In this document: piece after piece, positions 1-6,202 of the stretch
Layout of the letters: every line of letters starts with the position of its first letter
How positions within the stretch are numbered: position 1 is the stretch's first letter
NCBI GenBank assembly: GCA_945872035.1
Contig: CAMBYA010000119.1
Span: forward strand, 1 to 7,159
Direction: 5' to 3'
Source: Rhizobium sp. Q54
GTDB lineage: Bacteria; Pseudomonadota; Alphaproteobacteria; SMXS01
Length of the DNA: 7,159 nt
The notes under the pieces: generated by a model
What the model saw: only the letters and a program-made list of their open reading frames with translations
Databases searched by the model: none
What the model was told of the DNA's origin: nothing
Translations under genes and position numbers: made by a program

Positions 1-102
1 CCGGGCCTTTTTGAACGCCCGATGGGAATGACCATGGCTGGCGACCAAACTCGCTACCTTTTTGTGGTCGATGAGACAGACTTGGCCGCAGGCATTTGCT
101 AG
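1..102 (+). CDS. 3' end of an unidentified protein (partial)
   Basis: Frame 1 is open from the window edge to a TAG at 100-102 and encodes the last 33 residues of a protein whose start lies outside the window. The tail contains the stretch FERPMGMTMAGDQTRYLFVVD (split: FERPMGMTMAG, then DQTRYLFVVD). This has a loose feel of an NHL or beta-propeller blade, with a P-x-G turn followed by a hydrophobic strand ending in VVD, but it is too short to name. The best support that it is a real gene end is the intrinsic terminator that overlaps the stop codon. The gene converges on the acetyltransferase gene, whose stop lies 22 bp away. In-frame ATGs at 22, 28 and 34 exist, but nothing suggests that any of them is the start. 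Confidence 0.5.
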   Translation, partial: PGLFERPMGMTMAGDQTRYLFVVDETDLAAGIC

Positions 103-115
103 CGGCCATTTTTTT
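83..115 (+). terminator. Rho-independent terminator of the left-edge gene
   Basis: The arms TGGCCGC (83-89) and GCGGCCA (102-108) pair perfectly over 7 bp. After an A/A mismatch, three more pairs (91-93 with 98-100, one of them G-U) close an ATTT loop. Seven T residues follow directly (109-115). The stop codon of the upstream gene lies inside the hairpin. The T tract is on the plus strand only, so it serves the plus-strand gene and not the converging acetyltransferase gene. Confidence 0.8.
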
Positions 116-124
116 GCGCCAGGA

Positions 125-586
125 TCAGGCGGGCCACCGATAAATCGCGATTTCATGTCCTAGGCGGGCGTCCGCGACGGTTTCGGTATGGCGGAAGCCG
201 TGCCGTTCGTAGAAGCGGCGGGCACCGGCGTTCGCGGCGACCGTGCGCAGCCAAACCCCATCCGGCATCTCACGCTTCGCCCGGTCGAGGAGCCCGGCGC
301 CGATCCCGCGCCCCTGTGCTTGCGGGAGAATGAACAGCTGGTCGAGGCATGAGGTGGCAGGCTTCAACGCAAGCAACCCCACCAGCGTATCGCCCTCCCA
401 GGCCAGGAAGGCCGACCATTGGGCCGCGATTTCGACCGGGATGCGTGCGGCCAAGTCGTCATAGGTGACCTCCTCCGCGAGCGTGACGCCCGTGGAACGC
501 CAGCTAGCCAGCCACAGGGTGGCGGTCGCGTGGAGGTGGAACGGTTCATAGGGCTTATCTGGAGCATCTTGCGGCCGTGTCGTCAT
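125..586 (-). CDS. GNAT-family N-acetyltransferase
   Basis: This encodes a 153-residue cytosolic enzyme that probably transfers an acetyl group from acetyl-CoA to an amine; the substrate cannot be told. It has the GNAT core in order: an N-terminal helix region (about 18-33), the central strands with the hydrophobic run WSAFLAWEGDTLVGLLAL (57-74), and motif A with the acetyl-CoA pyrophosphate loop Q-G-R-G-I-G (91-96). Motif B follows, with N-A-G-A-R-R-F-Y-E-R-H-G-F (119-131), in which the Tyr is the usual general-acid position. The length is typical for a single-domain GNAT. It starts 34 bp after the UbiH-family gene on the same strand, so the two are probably co-transcribed. Only AAGG directly touching the ATG is present, so the ribosome-binding site is poor and the start is moderately uncertain. 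The function is probably unrelated to ubiquinone synthesis. Confidence 0.88.
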   Translation of the reverse strand: MTTRPQDAPDKPYEPFHLHATATLWLASWRSTGVTLAEEVTYDDLAARIPVEIAAQWSAFLAWEGDTLVGLLALKPATSCLDQLFILPQAQGRGIGAGLLDRAKREMPDGVWLRTVAANAGARRFYERHGFRHTETVADARLGHEIAIYRWPA

Positions 587-598
587 CCTTGCAGGGAT

Positions 599-617
599 GG
601 GACGCCGGACGCGTCCC
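599..617 (-). other. Hairpin between the UbiH-family gene and the GNAT gene
   Basis: The arms GGGACGC (599-605) and GCGTCCC (611-617) pair perfectly around a 5-base loop. The hairpin sits 3 bp beyond the stop of the UbiH-family gene and 12 bp before the GNAT start. No T tract follows in the minus direction, so it is not a standard terminator. It could stabilise the upstream message or limit expression of the GNAT gene. Confidence 0.45.
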
Positions 618-620
618 GGT

Positions 621-1859
621 CTAAAGCGCCTCGCCCTTGAGCAGGCGTGGCAGGGTGCCGACGGTACCTCGGGCGTGCTGCATGAAGAAGCGCTTCAGCG
701 GATCGATGCGGTTGACGACGGCCAGGCCGGCGTCGCGAAGCAGCCGGACCGGCGCGACGTCATTGGTGAACAGCGTGTTGAGGCTGTCGGTTGCGGCGGT
801 CAGCGTCAGGGTGTCGATGCGGCGCCAGCGATCGTAGCGCTCCAGCACCAGAGGCGAGCCCATGTCGAGGCCCAGTCGCGCGGTGTCCACCAGCAGCTCG
901 GCCAGCGCCGCCACGTCGCGCCAGCCAAGATTGAGGCCCTGGCCCGCGATGGGATGCATGCCATGGGCCGCGTCGCCCACCAGCGCCAGGCGGTCGGCGC
1001 TGAATCGCTGGGCCACATGCACCGCATAGGGATAGGAAAAGCGCGGGCCGACGGCGCGCACCGTGCCCAGGAAACCCTCGATCCGCTTCGAAATCTCCGC
1101 GTTGAACGAGTCGTCGTCGAGCGCCACCATGGCCTTGGCCACGTGGTGCTTCTCGCTCCAGACCAGCGACGAGCGCTTGCCGGTGATCGGCAGCACGGCG
1201 AAGGGACCGGCGGGCAGGAAGCGCTCATGGGCGATGCCCAGATGATCCTTCTCGTGCTCGATGGTGGTGACGATGCCGGTTTCCGGATAGCCGTGCCCCA
1301 GCACCCGGATACCCGCCGCATCGCGCAGCGGTGATTTGCGGCCGTCGGCCGCCACCACCAGCGATGCGCGCAACGCGCCGTGGCCGCCGAGCCGGGCGGT
1401 GACGCCGCCGGGGTGCACCTCCATGCCGTCGACCGTCGCCGGATATTGCAGATGAACGGTGCCCAGGTCCTGAATCGTCCGCAGGAGCCCGAGCCTGATG
1501 TGCCGGTTCTCCACCATGTAGCCGAACGGCTCATTGCCGAGCGCCCGATGATCGAAGTTGAGAAACACCGGCGCCGCCCCGTCGGTCACCCTGATGTCGA
1601 GGATAGGCTGCGCATGAGCCTCCATGTGCCGCCAGGCGCCGATCGCCTCGAGCAGGCGCCACGACGCGTAGGCGATGGCGGTCACCCGGCCGTCGAAGCC
1701 AGGATCGACCGTGCTGTCCATGCTGGCGCGCTCGGCGACGGTGACGTCGATACCGGCGCGGCCGAGCGCAACGGCGAGGCTGAGGCCCGCGAGGCCGCCG
1801 CCGACGATCAGAACGTCGGTGCGCGGACATGTGGGCATGGACGCGGGGTTCGAGGACAT
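621..1859 (-). CDS. UbiH/UbiF/COQ6-family FAD-dependent hydroxylase, ubiquinone biosynthesis
   Basis: This is a flavoprotein monooxygenase of the family that hydroxylates the aromatic ring of ubiquinone precursors, using O2 and reduced FAD at the inner membrane. From the chosen start (412 residues) the dinucleotide-binding Rossmann motif VLIVGGGLAGLSLAVAL lies at about 16-32. The DG motif (VVAADGRKSP) has its Asp at 172. The second FAD motif has its Gly-Asp at 295-296 (LVGDAAH) and runs into HPIAGQGLNLGWRD, the hallmark of UbiH/COQ6 enzymes. Which ring position it acts on (UbiH, UbiF, UbiI or the alphaproteobacterial UbiL type) cannot be decided here, so no symbol is given. The start is ambiguous: ATGs ending at 1901, 1859 and 1838 all lack a good ribosome-binding site. 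1859 or 1838 fits the usual family length of about 400 residues. It is divergent to glnK and upstream of the GNAT gene. Confidence 0.9.
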   Translation of the reverse strand: MSSNPASMPTCPRTDVLIVGGGLAGLSLAVALGRAGIDVTVAERASMDSTVDPGFDGRVTAIAYASWRLLEAIGAWRHMEAHAQPILDIRVTDGAAPVFLNFDHRALGNEPFGYMVENRHIRLGLLRTIQDLGTVHLQYPATVDGMEVHPGGVTARLGGHGALRASLVVAADGRKSPLRDAAGIRVLGHGYPETGIVTTIEHEKDHLGIAHERFLPAGPFAVLPITGKRSSLVWSEKHHVAKAMVALDDDSFNAEISKRIEGFLGTVRAVGPRFSYPYAVHVAQRFSADRLALVGDAAHGMHPIAGQGLNLGWRDVAALAELLVDTARLGLDMGSPLVLERYDRWRRIDTLTLTAATDSLNTLFTNDVAPVRLLRDAGLAVVNRIDPLKRFFMQHARGTVGTLPRLLKGEAL

Positions 1860-1924
1860 GGGCAAACCATGGACGGTGGGGCAATACGTTGTCCACCCCA
1901 TATGACCGGAGCAGGTTTGGTTAA

Positions 1925-1953
1925 ATTATAGACAATATGTCGCAAGTGCCTAT
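1925..1953 (-). promoter_or_regulatory. Sigma-70-type promoter candidate for the UbiH-family gene
   Basis: On the minus strand there is an exact TATAAT at 1930-1925, AT-rich against a GC-rich background. Sixteen bases upstream is TAGGCA, which matches 4 of 6 positions of TTGACA. Transcription would begin near 1918, giving a 17-base leader to the ATG at 1901 or a 59-base leader to the one at 1859. The spacer holds GACA-ATA-TGTC (1931-1941, plus-strand reading), a short inverted repeat that could bind a regulator. Confidence 0.45.
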
Positions 1954-1971
1954 TTTATGTTCATTGCAAAT

Positions 1972-1987
1972 GTTCAGCATGCTGCAC
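1972..1987. repeat. Imperfect 16-bp palindrome in the ubiH-glnK intergenic region
   Basis: The sequence GTTCAGCATGCTGCAC is a palindrome with a perfect 10-bp core (CAGCATGCTG, 1975-1984) and two further matching pairs at the ends, with one mismatched pair between. It lies about 65 bp upstream of the sigma-54-type element, at a distance where an enhancer-binding protein could act. It does not match the NtrC consensus (TGCACC-N5-GGTGCA) beyond one half-site, so the bound factor is unknown. Confidence 0.35.
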
Positions 1988-2051
1988 CGCGTTATACGGC
2001 CGTCAACCATAAATGCATGAATGATCAAAGGCTTACCGATAAATTTCAAGT

Positions 2052-2067
2052 TTGGCACGGTTCTTGA
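2052..2067 (+). promoter_or_regulatory. Sigma-54-type promoter of glnK-amtB1
   Basis: TTGGCACGGTTCTTGA matches the RpoN consensus TGGCACG-N4-TTGC with the -24 GG at 2054-2055 and correct spacing. The expected C after the -12 G is replaced by A (2067). Transcription would start near 2078, leaving a leader of about 80 bases before glnK. Sigma-54 control with NtrC activation is the usual mode for glnK-amtB operons, so the position and gene context support the call. Confidence 0.72.
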
Positions 2068-2496
<429 letters not shown>

Positions 2497-2519
2497 CAAG
2501 ATTAGGGAGAACTAATCCT

Positions 2520-3851
2520 ATGAAGATGAAACAAACCCTTCTGGCCGCGGGTTCGGCGATCGCCGCCCTGGGCATGGCAGCCGTTCCTGCCTTCGCGCAA
2601 GACGCCGCTCCGGCGCCCGTGCTCGACACCGGCAACACCGCGTGGATGCTGACTTCGACCGCCCTCGTCCTGTTCATGACCGTTCCTGGCCTGGCCCTGT
2701 TCTACGCCGGCATGGTCCGCAAGAAGAACATCCTGGCGACAGCCATGCAGTCCTTCGCCATCACCTGTCTGATGACAATCATCTGGTTCGTGGTCGGCTA
2801 CACCATCGCGTTCGGCACCAACCCAAGCGAAAGCCTGAACAGGTTCATCGGCGGCTTCGACAAGATGTTCCTCAACGGCATCGGCGTCGACACGCTGTGG
2901 CCGGTGGGCAACATCCCCGAGACCCTGTTCGTGGTCTTCCAGATGACCTTCGCCATCATCACCCCCGCCCTGATCGCCGGCGCCTTCGCCGACCGCATGA
3001 AATTCTCGTCCATGCTTTGGTTCATGGGTCTGTGGAGCATCATCGTCTACGCCCCGGTCTGTCACTGGGTGTGGGGCGGCGGCTTCCTGGCCGGCGAGGG
3101 CGTGCTCGACTTCGCGGGCGGCACCGTGGTGCACATCAATGCGGGCGTTGCCGGCCTCGTGGCCTGCATCATGATCGGCAAGCGTCATGGCTATCGCCAG
3201 GAAAACATGGCCCCGCACAACCTGACCCTGACCCTGATCGGCGCCTCCATGCTGTGGGTCGGCTGGTTCGGCTTCAACGCGGGTTCCGAGTTGGCCGCCG
3301 ACGGCCGCGCCGCCATGGCCATGCTCGTCACCCAGATCGCCGCCGCCGCCGCCGCACTGGCGTGGATGGTCGTCGAGTGGGTCGTCCACAAGAAGCCGTC
3401 CGTCCTCGGTGCCCTGTCGGGCGCGGTGGCCGGCCTGGTCGCCATCACCCCGGCCTCCGGTTTCGTCGCACCGGTCGGTGCGTTCTGGATCGGCATCGCC
3501 GCCGGCGTGATCTGCTTCTTCGCGTCGACCAGCCTGAAGAAGGCCCTGGGTTATGACGACTCCCTCGACGTGTGGGGCGTCCACGGCGTCGGCGGTATCG
3601 TCGGCGCGGTGCTGACCGGCGTGTTCGCCACCAGCGCCGTCGCGGGCGACGCCGTAAAGGGCGGCCTTTACGAAGGCAACTGGGGCCAGGTCATCACCCA
3701 GATCGAGGGCATCGGCGCCACGATCCTCTGGAGCGCCATCGCCAGTGCCGCCATCCTGTTCGTGATCAACATGGTCATCGGCCTCCGGGTCACCAAGGAA
3801 CAGGAAGTCGAAGGCCTCGACATCAGCCTGCACGGCGAGTCCCTGCAGTAA
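2520..3851 (+). CDS. amtB: Ammonium channel AmtB (first copy, with signal peptide)
   Basis: This is an inner-membrane trimeric channel that takes up ammonium, with 443 residues. A cleavable signal peptide (1-26, ending AFA before Gln27) precedes the usual 11-helix Amt core, as in E. coli AmtB. Visible landmarks are the first-helix motif VPGLALFYAGMVRKKN and the two gate phenylalanines Phe140 and Phe144 in FQMTF. Others are the twin pore histidines His205 (VVHINAG) and His355 (GVHGVGG), Asp in LDFAGG, and Phe252 in WFGFNAGS. The cytosolic tail GLRVTKEQEVEGLDISLHGE is the conserved surface that couples subunits and receives the PII T-loop. AGGGAG (2504-2509) supports the ATG at 2520 rather than the one at 2526. 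It is co-transcribed with glnK, which implies rapid post-translational gating by GlnK. All key residues are intact. Confidence 0.97.
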   Translation: MKMKQTLLAAGSAIAALGMAAVPAFAQDAAPAPVLDTGNTAWMLTSTALVLFMTVPGLALFYAGMVRKKNILATAMQSFAITCLMTIIWFVVGYTIAFGTNPSESLNRFIGGFDKMFLNGIGVDTLWPVGNIPETLFVVFQMTFAIITPALIAGAFADRMKFSSMLWFMGLWSIIVYAPVCHWVWGGGFLAGEGVLDFAGGTVVHINAGVAGLVACIMIGKRHGYRQENMAPHNLTLTLIGASMLWVGWFGFNAGSELAADGRAAMAMLVTQIAAAAAALAWMVVEWVVHKKPSVLGALSGAVAGLVAITPASGFVAPVGAFWIGIAAGVICFFASTSLKKALGYDDSLDVWGVHGVGGIVGAVLTGVFATSAVAGDAVKGGLYEGNWGQVITQIEGIGATILWSAIASAAILFVINMVIGLRVTKEQEVEGLDISLHGESLQ

Positions 3852-3857
3852 GACTTC

Positions 3858-3886
3858 GGACGGAACCCGGTTCGCCGGGTCCGTCC
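3858..3886 (+). other. Strong UUCG-loop hairpin after amtB1
   Basis: GGACGG plus ACCCGG (3858-3863, 3865-3870) pairs with CCGGGT plus CCGTCC (3875-3886). This gives 12 bp with one bulged A and a TTCG tetraloop, starting 6 bp after the amtB1 stop. No T tract follows, so it looks like a 3'-end stabiliser or a pause/Rho-linked structure rather than an intrinsic terminator by itself. Confidence 0.55.
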
Positions 3887-3911
3887 AAACCGTCTCTCCC
3901 CCGGCCCCTCC

Positions 3912-3977
3912 CAGGCCGGTCTCTCCACCGGACCTGCCCAGAACTTCATCGTTCGGGGCGGGTCCGGCCCGTTTTTT
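3912..3977 (+). terminator. Composite terminator or switch-like hairpins downstream of amtB1
   Basis: CCGGACCTGCCC (3928-3939) pairs with GGGCGGGTCCGG (3956-3967) over 12 bp with one G-U. Inside it GAAC (3941-3944) pairs with GTTC (3951-3954). Four bases later comes a run of six T (3972-3977). A shorter hairpin, CGGG (3959-3962) with CCCG (3968-3971), abuts the T run directly and uses part of the same 3' arm. A third, CAGG/CCGGT (3912-3920) with ACCGG/CCTG (3927-3936), competes for the 5' arm. At least one form should end glnK-amtB1 transcription. Confidence 0.5.
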
Positions 3978-4068
3978 GGGCATGCGCATCGCCAGCCGGG
4001 GCTGGTCGGCCAACACCGAAAAACGCCAACTCCCTGAAAAATATGTCTTTTCTTCTGTCTCGCTCGGC

Positions 4069-4084
4069 TTGGCACGGTTCTTGG
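4069..4084 (+). promoter_or_regulatory. Sigma-54-type promoter of amtB2
   Basis: TTGGCACGGTTCTTGG has the -24 GG at 4071-4072 and the correct 10-base spacing to the -12 G, but the next base is G (4084) instead of C. The first 15 bases are identical to the glnK promoter element. Transcription would begin near 4095, leaving a leader of about 60 bases. This gives amtB2 its own nitrogen-responsive promoter in addition to any read-through from amtB1. Confidence 0.7.
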
Positions 4085-4156
4085 TTTGGTATTGCCGTTA
4101 ATGCGGTCGCCGTGTCCACGGATTGACCGCCGGGAGAGGGAAAAGGGAGAGAGTAA

Positions 4157-5386
4157 ATGGAAGCGTCCGATCGGACGGCTGACGTCTTCTTCGTGCTCAT
4201 GGGGGCGATCCTGGTGTTCGCCATGCATGCGGGGTTCGCGTTCCTCGAAGTCGGCACGGTGCGGAAGAAGAATCAGGTCAACGCCCTGATGAAGATCCTG
4301 GTCGACTTCGCGGTATCGACCATTGCCTATTTTTTCGTCGGCTTCGGCATCGCCTATGGCGTGCATTTCCTGCAGGGAGCGGACGTCATCACCGGCGCGG
4401 CGCAGGGCAGTCCGTTCGCCGGCAGCGGCTTCGACCTGGTGAAGTTCTTCTTCCTGCTCACCTTCGCCGCCGCGATCCCCGCGATCATCTCGGGCGGAAT
4501 CGCCGAGCGCGCCCGGTTCACGCCCCAGCTGATCGCCACCGCGGTCATCGTCGGCGTCGCCTATCCGTTCTTCGAGGGCATGGCCTGGAACAACAATTAC
4601 GGCTTCCAGGACTTCATGGCCGCGCAGTTCGGCGCGAAGTTCAACGACTTCGCCGGCTCCATCGTGGTTCATGCCTTCGGCGGCTGGCTGGCGCTGGGCG
4701 CCGTGCTGATGCTGGGCGCGCGGCTCAACCGCTACCGCAAGGACGGCGCCGTCGTCGGCATTCCGCCCTCCAACATCCCGTTCCTGGCGCTGGGCTCGTG
4801 GCTGCTGTGCATCGGCTGGTTCGGCTTCAACGTCATGAGCGCCCAGAGCGTCGCCGCCATCAACGGGCTGGTCGCCATCAATTCGCTGATGGCCATGGCC
4901 GGCGGCATCATCGCCGCGTGGGTGGCGGGGCGGAACGATCCGGGGTTCACTCATAACGGCGCGCTTGCCGGCCTGGTCGCGGTCTGCGCCGGCTCGAACG
5001 TCATGCATCCGGTCGGCTCGCTGGCGGTGGGCGTGGTGGCCGGCGGCCTGTTCGTCTATGCCTTCACCTGGTGCCAGAACAAGTGGAAGATCGACGATGT
5101 GCTCGGCGTCTGGCCGCTGCACGGCCTGTGCGGCCTGTGGGGCGGCATCGCCTGCGGCATCTTCGGCCAGGCGTCGCTGGGCGGCCTGGGAGGCGTGACC
5201 TTCATGAGCCAGCTGGTCGGCAGCCTGATCGGCGCGGGCCTCGCCTTCGCCGGCGGCCTGGCGATCTACGGCGTGTTGCGGGTCACGCTGGGCATCCGGC
5301 TGACCCAGGAGCAGGAATATCGCGGCGCCGACCTGTCGCTCCACAGCATCGGCGCGACCCCGGAAGAGGACGTCAGCGGACGGTAA
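4157..5386 (+). CDS. Ammonium transporter, second Amt (AMT1-like, no signal peptide)
   Basis: This 409-residue integral membrane protein has the 11-helix Amt fold. It starts directly with the first membrane helix; an in-frame TAA sits immediately before the ATG, so no signal peptide can be added. AGGGAGAG (4144-4151) is the ribosome-binding site. The conducting residues are kept: gate Phe99 and Phe103 (KFFFLLTF), Phe224 (WFGFN), and the twin histidines His172 (VVHAFGG) and His322 (PLHGLCG). Asp is present in NDFAGS. The helix-1 sequence FAMHAGFAFLEVGTVRKKN and the VVHAFGG motif look like the AMT1 type of plants and archaea rather than E. coli AmtB. The tail GIRLTQEQEYRGADLSLHS keeps the PII-responsive form. 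It is therefore probably also blocked by GlnK. It has its own sigma-54-type promoter and converges on the DUF2442 gene with only 4 bp between. Confidence 0.94.
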   Translation: MEASDRTADVFFVLMGAILVFAMHAGFAFLEVGTVRKKNQVNALMKILVDFAVSTIAYFFVGFGIAYGVHFLQGADVITGAAQGSPFAGSGFDLVKFFFLLTFAAAIPAIISGGIAERARFTPQLIATAVIVGVAYPFFEGMAWNNNYGFQDFMAAQFGAKFNDFAGSIVVHAFGGWLALGAVLMLGARLNRYRKDGAVVGIPPSNIPFLALGSWLLCIGWFGFNVMSAQSVAAINGLVAINSLMAMAGGIIAAWVAGRNDPGFTHNGALAGLVAVCAGSNVMHPVGSLAVGVVAGGLFVYAFTWCQNKWKIDDVLGVWPLHGLCGLWGGIACGIFGQASLGGLGGVTFMSQLVGSLIGAGLAFAGGLAIYGVLRVTLGIRLTQEQEYRGADLSLHSIGATPEEDVSGR

Positions 5387-5390
5387 GGGT

Positions 5391-5807
5391 TCAGCCGGCG
5401 GCCGCCGTCTTGCGCGGCCGGCCGCCGCGCTTCCCGTTCTCGCGAGAGGCGGCGGCTTTGGCGGCGCTGCGCACCCGGCCGCCGCCAGCGCCCAACCGCG
5501 CCGCCATCCAGCGCCGGGAGCCGAATACGCCGTCCAGCAGACCGGGTACGTAGAGGTCGGCGTCAAGCGCGGGCCAATGCAGGCCTAGACCCGACGGCGT
5601 GATCTCAATGTGGGCCAGCGCCGACGGGGTAGCGCCCTCCAATCCTTCTGCCATATGAGGCGGGAACGCCAGCTCCAGCCCCGTATTCAAGCCGACGATG
5701 ATGCGGCCGCGCCCCCGATCGTAGCGGGCCGACACCGCAACGGGACCATCAGCCGCGCGGCGCGCCCCACGCGCTGTTGCTTCATCAAACTCGTTCCGAT
5801 CAGCCAT
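5391..5807 (-). CDS. DUF2442 protein with basic AT-hook-like tail
   Basis: The function is unknown. The core (about 22-101) fits DUF2442: a short beta-rich domain with the tract LAHIEITPSGLGLHWPALDADLYVPGLL (64-91, ending DGVFGSRRWMA), which is highly typical of the family. The last 35 residues are low-complexity and basic. They contain GKRGGRPRK (125-133), with a GRP core like an AT-hook, suggesting DNA binding. The start at 5807 (138 residues) is preferred over the upstream ATG at 5843 because GGAG lies 8 bases before it and it overlaps the upstream DUF4160 stop by 8 bp, a sign of translational coupling. DUF4160/DUF2442 neighbours recur in bacteria and resemble toxin-antitoxin modules in layout; here the DNA-binding tail would make this the antitoxin-like member. 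That role is inference only. Confidence 0.82.
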   Translation of the reverse strand: MADRNEFDEATARGARRAADGPVAVSARYDRGRGRIIVGLNTGLELAFPPHMAEGLEGATPSALAHIEITPSGLGLHWPALDADLYVPGLLDGVFGSRRWMAARLGAGGGRVRSAAKAAASRENGKRGGRPRKTAAAG

Positions 5808-6042
5808 GTATCCTGCTCCACTCCTCGCAGAGCCGGCCGACATGCGGCAACAGCTCCGCGGCGATCCATGTCACTTCAGCCCGGCTGAAGCCGTAGTTCT
5901 CGCGCAGCACGGGCGGGCCGTTGGGACAATGCAGGTTGAACAACACCTCGCCGGCAGCTCCGATTACGTGGACATGCTCGGGCATGTGATCGTTGGGATA
6001 GATCACGACGCGAAGACCATCGACCCGCAAAATCGTCGGCAT
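5800..6042 (-). CDS. DUF4160 protein (possible toxin-like partner)
   Basis: This 80-residue protein matches DUF4160. The N-terminus MPTILRVDGLRVVIYPNDH, the His-rich motif H-M-P-E-H-V-H-V (19-26), the middle strand with GEVLFNL, and the C-terminal helix ending in EEWSRIHG (about 73-80) are all characteristic. The family has no firmly established activity; the clustered histidines (19, 23, 25, 38) could suit metal or catalytic use. The start at 6042 is preferred over the ATG at 6054 because family members begin MPTI/MPTV and GAGAG lies just upstream. The stop overlaps the start of the DUF2442 gene, so the two form one operon, DUF4160 first. The pair separates amtB2 from the aminotransferase gene and may be an acquired cassette. 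Confidence 0.8.
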   Translation of the reverse strand: MPTILRVDGLRVVIYPNDHMPEHVHVIGAAGEVLFNLHCPNGPPVLRENYGFSRAEVTWIAAELLPHVGRLCEEWSRIHG

Positions 6043-6099
6043 GAGTGCTCTCATAAACCTAAGCGGTTAGATTAGACCAGTATCAGCTTCCTGTCGAGT

Positions 6100-6113
6100 T
6101 TGACGCGCGTCAA
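6100..6113. repeat. Perfect 14-bp palindrome between DUF4160 and dapC genes
   Basis: TTGACGCGCGTCAA reads the same on both strands. It lies in the 160-bp divergent region, 58 bp upstream of the DUF4160 start and 90 bp upstream of the dapC-like start. Each half carries TTGAC, the core of a -35 element, but no good -10 lies at proper distance on either strand. An operator for a local DNA-binding protein, such as the DUF2442 product, is a reasonable guess. Confidence 0.45.
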
Positions 6114-6149
6114 TTCCCGCCTGCCTCGCGCGATTTTTCCGGGGGACTC

Positions 6150-6178
6150 TTGTCGGGATTCCCGGTGACCGGTACAGT
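6150..6178 (+). promoter_or_regulatory. Sigma-70-type promoter candidate for the dapC-like gene
   Basis: TTGTCG (6150-6155) and TACAGT (6173-6178) are spaced by 17 bases, each matching 4 of 6 consensus positions. Transcription would begin near 6185, only about 18 bases before the GTG start. The spacer contains CCGGT-G-ACCGG (6162-6172), a perfect 5-bp-arm inverted repeat that a repressor could use. Confidence 0.4.
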
Positions 6179-6202
6179 ACGGCGCGTTTTGCTTTTGTTC
6201 CG

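Larger units (their letters stand above)
3852..4156. other. Intergenic region between amtB1 and amtB2 (305 bp)
   Basis: No gene is apparent here. In order it holds the UUCG hairpin, the competing hairpins with the T run, a small CCAGC/GCTGG hairpin at about 3994-4008, an AT-richer stretch (4015-4060), the sigma-54-type element of amtB2, and a purine-rich ribosome-binding region. The plus-strand open frame across its left part is an extension of an amtB1 shadow frame and is not coding. Confidence 0.6.

Noticed and set aside
597..1334. 245-residue plus-strand open frame opposite the UbiH-family gene
   Set aside because: It is antisense to conserved FAD-binding motifs. The composition is rich in Gln, His and Arg, as expected of the reverse reading of this gene.
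1380..1931. 183-residue plus-strand open frame opposite the N-terminal half of the UbiH-family gene
   Set aside because: It lies opposite the Rossmann motif and DG motif region, has no domain, and is shadow-like in composition.
1983..1999. Possible NtrC site starting TGCACC
   Set aside because: Only the left half matches TGCACC-N5-GGTGCA; the right half (ATACGG) does not match, so it is not called as an NtrC site.
2502..4016. 504-residue minus-strand open frame opposite amtB1
   Set aside because: It is antisense to a fully recognisable amtB, and its translation is a low-complexity mix rich in Asp, Gly, His and Glu with no domain. It is a typical GC-rich shadow frame.
5412..5430. GCGCGGC/GCCGCGC hairpin as terminator of amtB2
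   Set aside because: The stem is perfect, but it lies in the repetitive GC-rich code for the basic tail of the DUF2442 protein and has no T tract.
3668..5566. 632-residue minus-strand open frame spanning amtB2
   Set aside because: It covers amtB2 on the opposite strand plus intergenic DNA and part of the DUF2442 gene in another frame. The composition (Ala, Asp, Gln, Arg, His) is shadow-like and no motif is seen.
5808..5843. Upstream ATG giving a 150-residue DUF2442 protein
   Set aside because: The ATG at 5807 has a better-placed GGAG and gives the usual short overlap with the preceding gene. The extra residues (MSAGSARSGAGY) look non-native.
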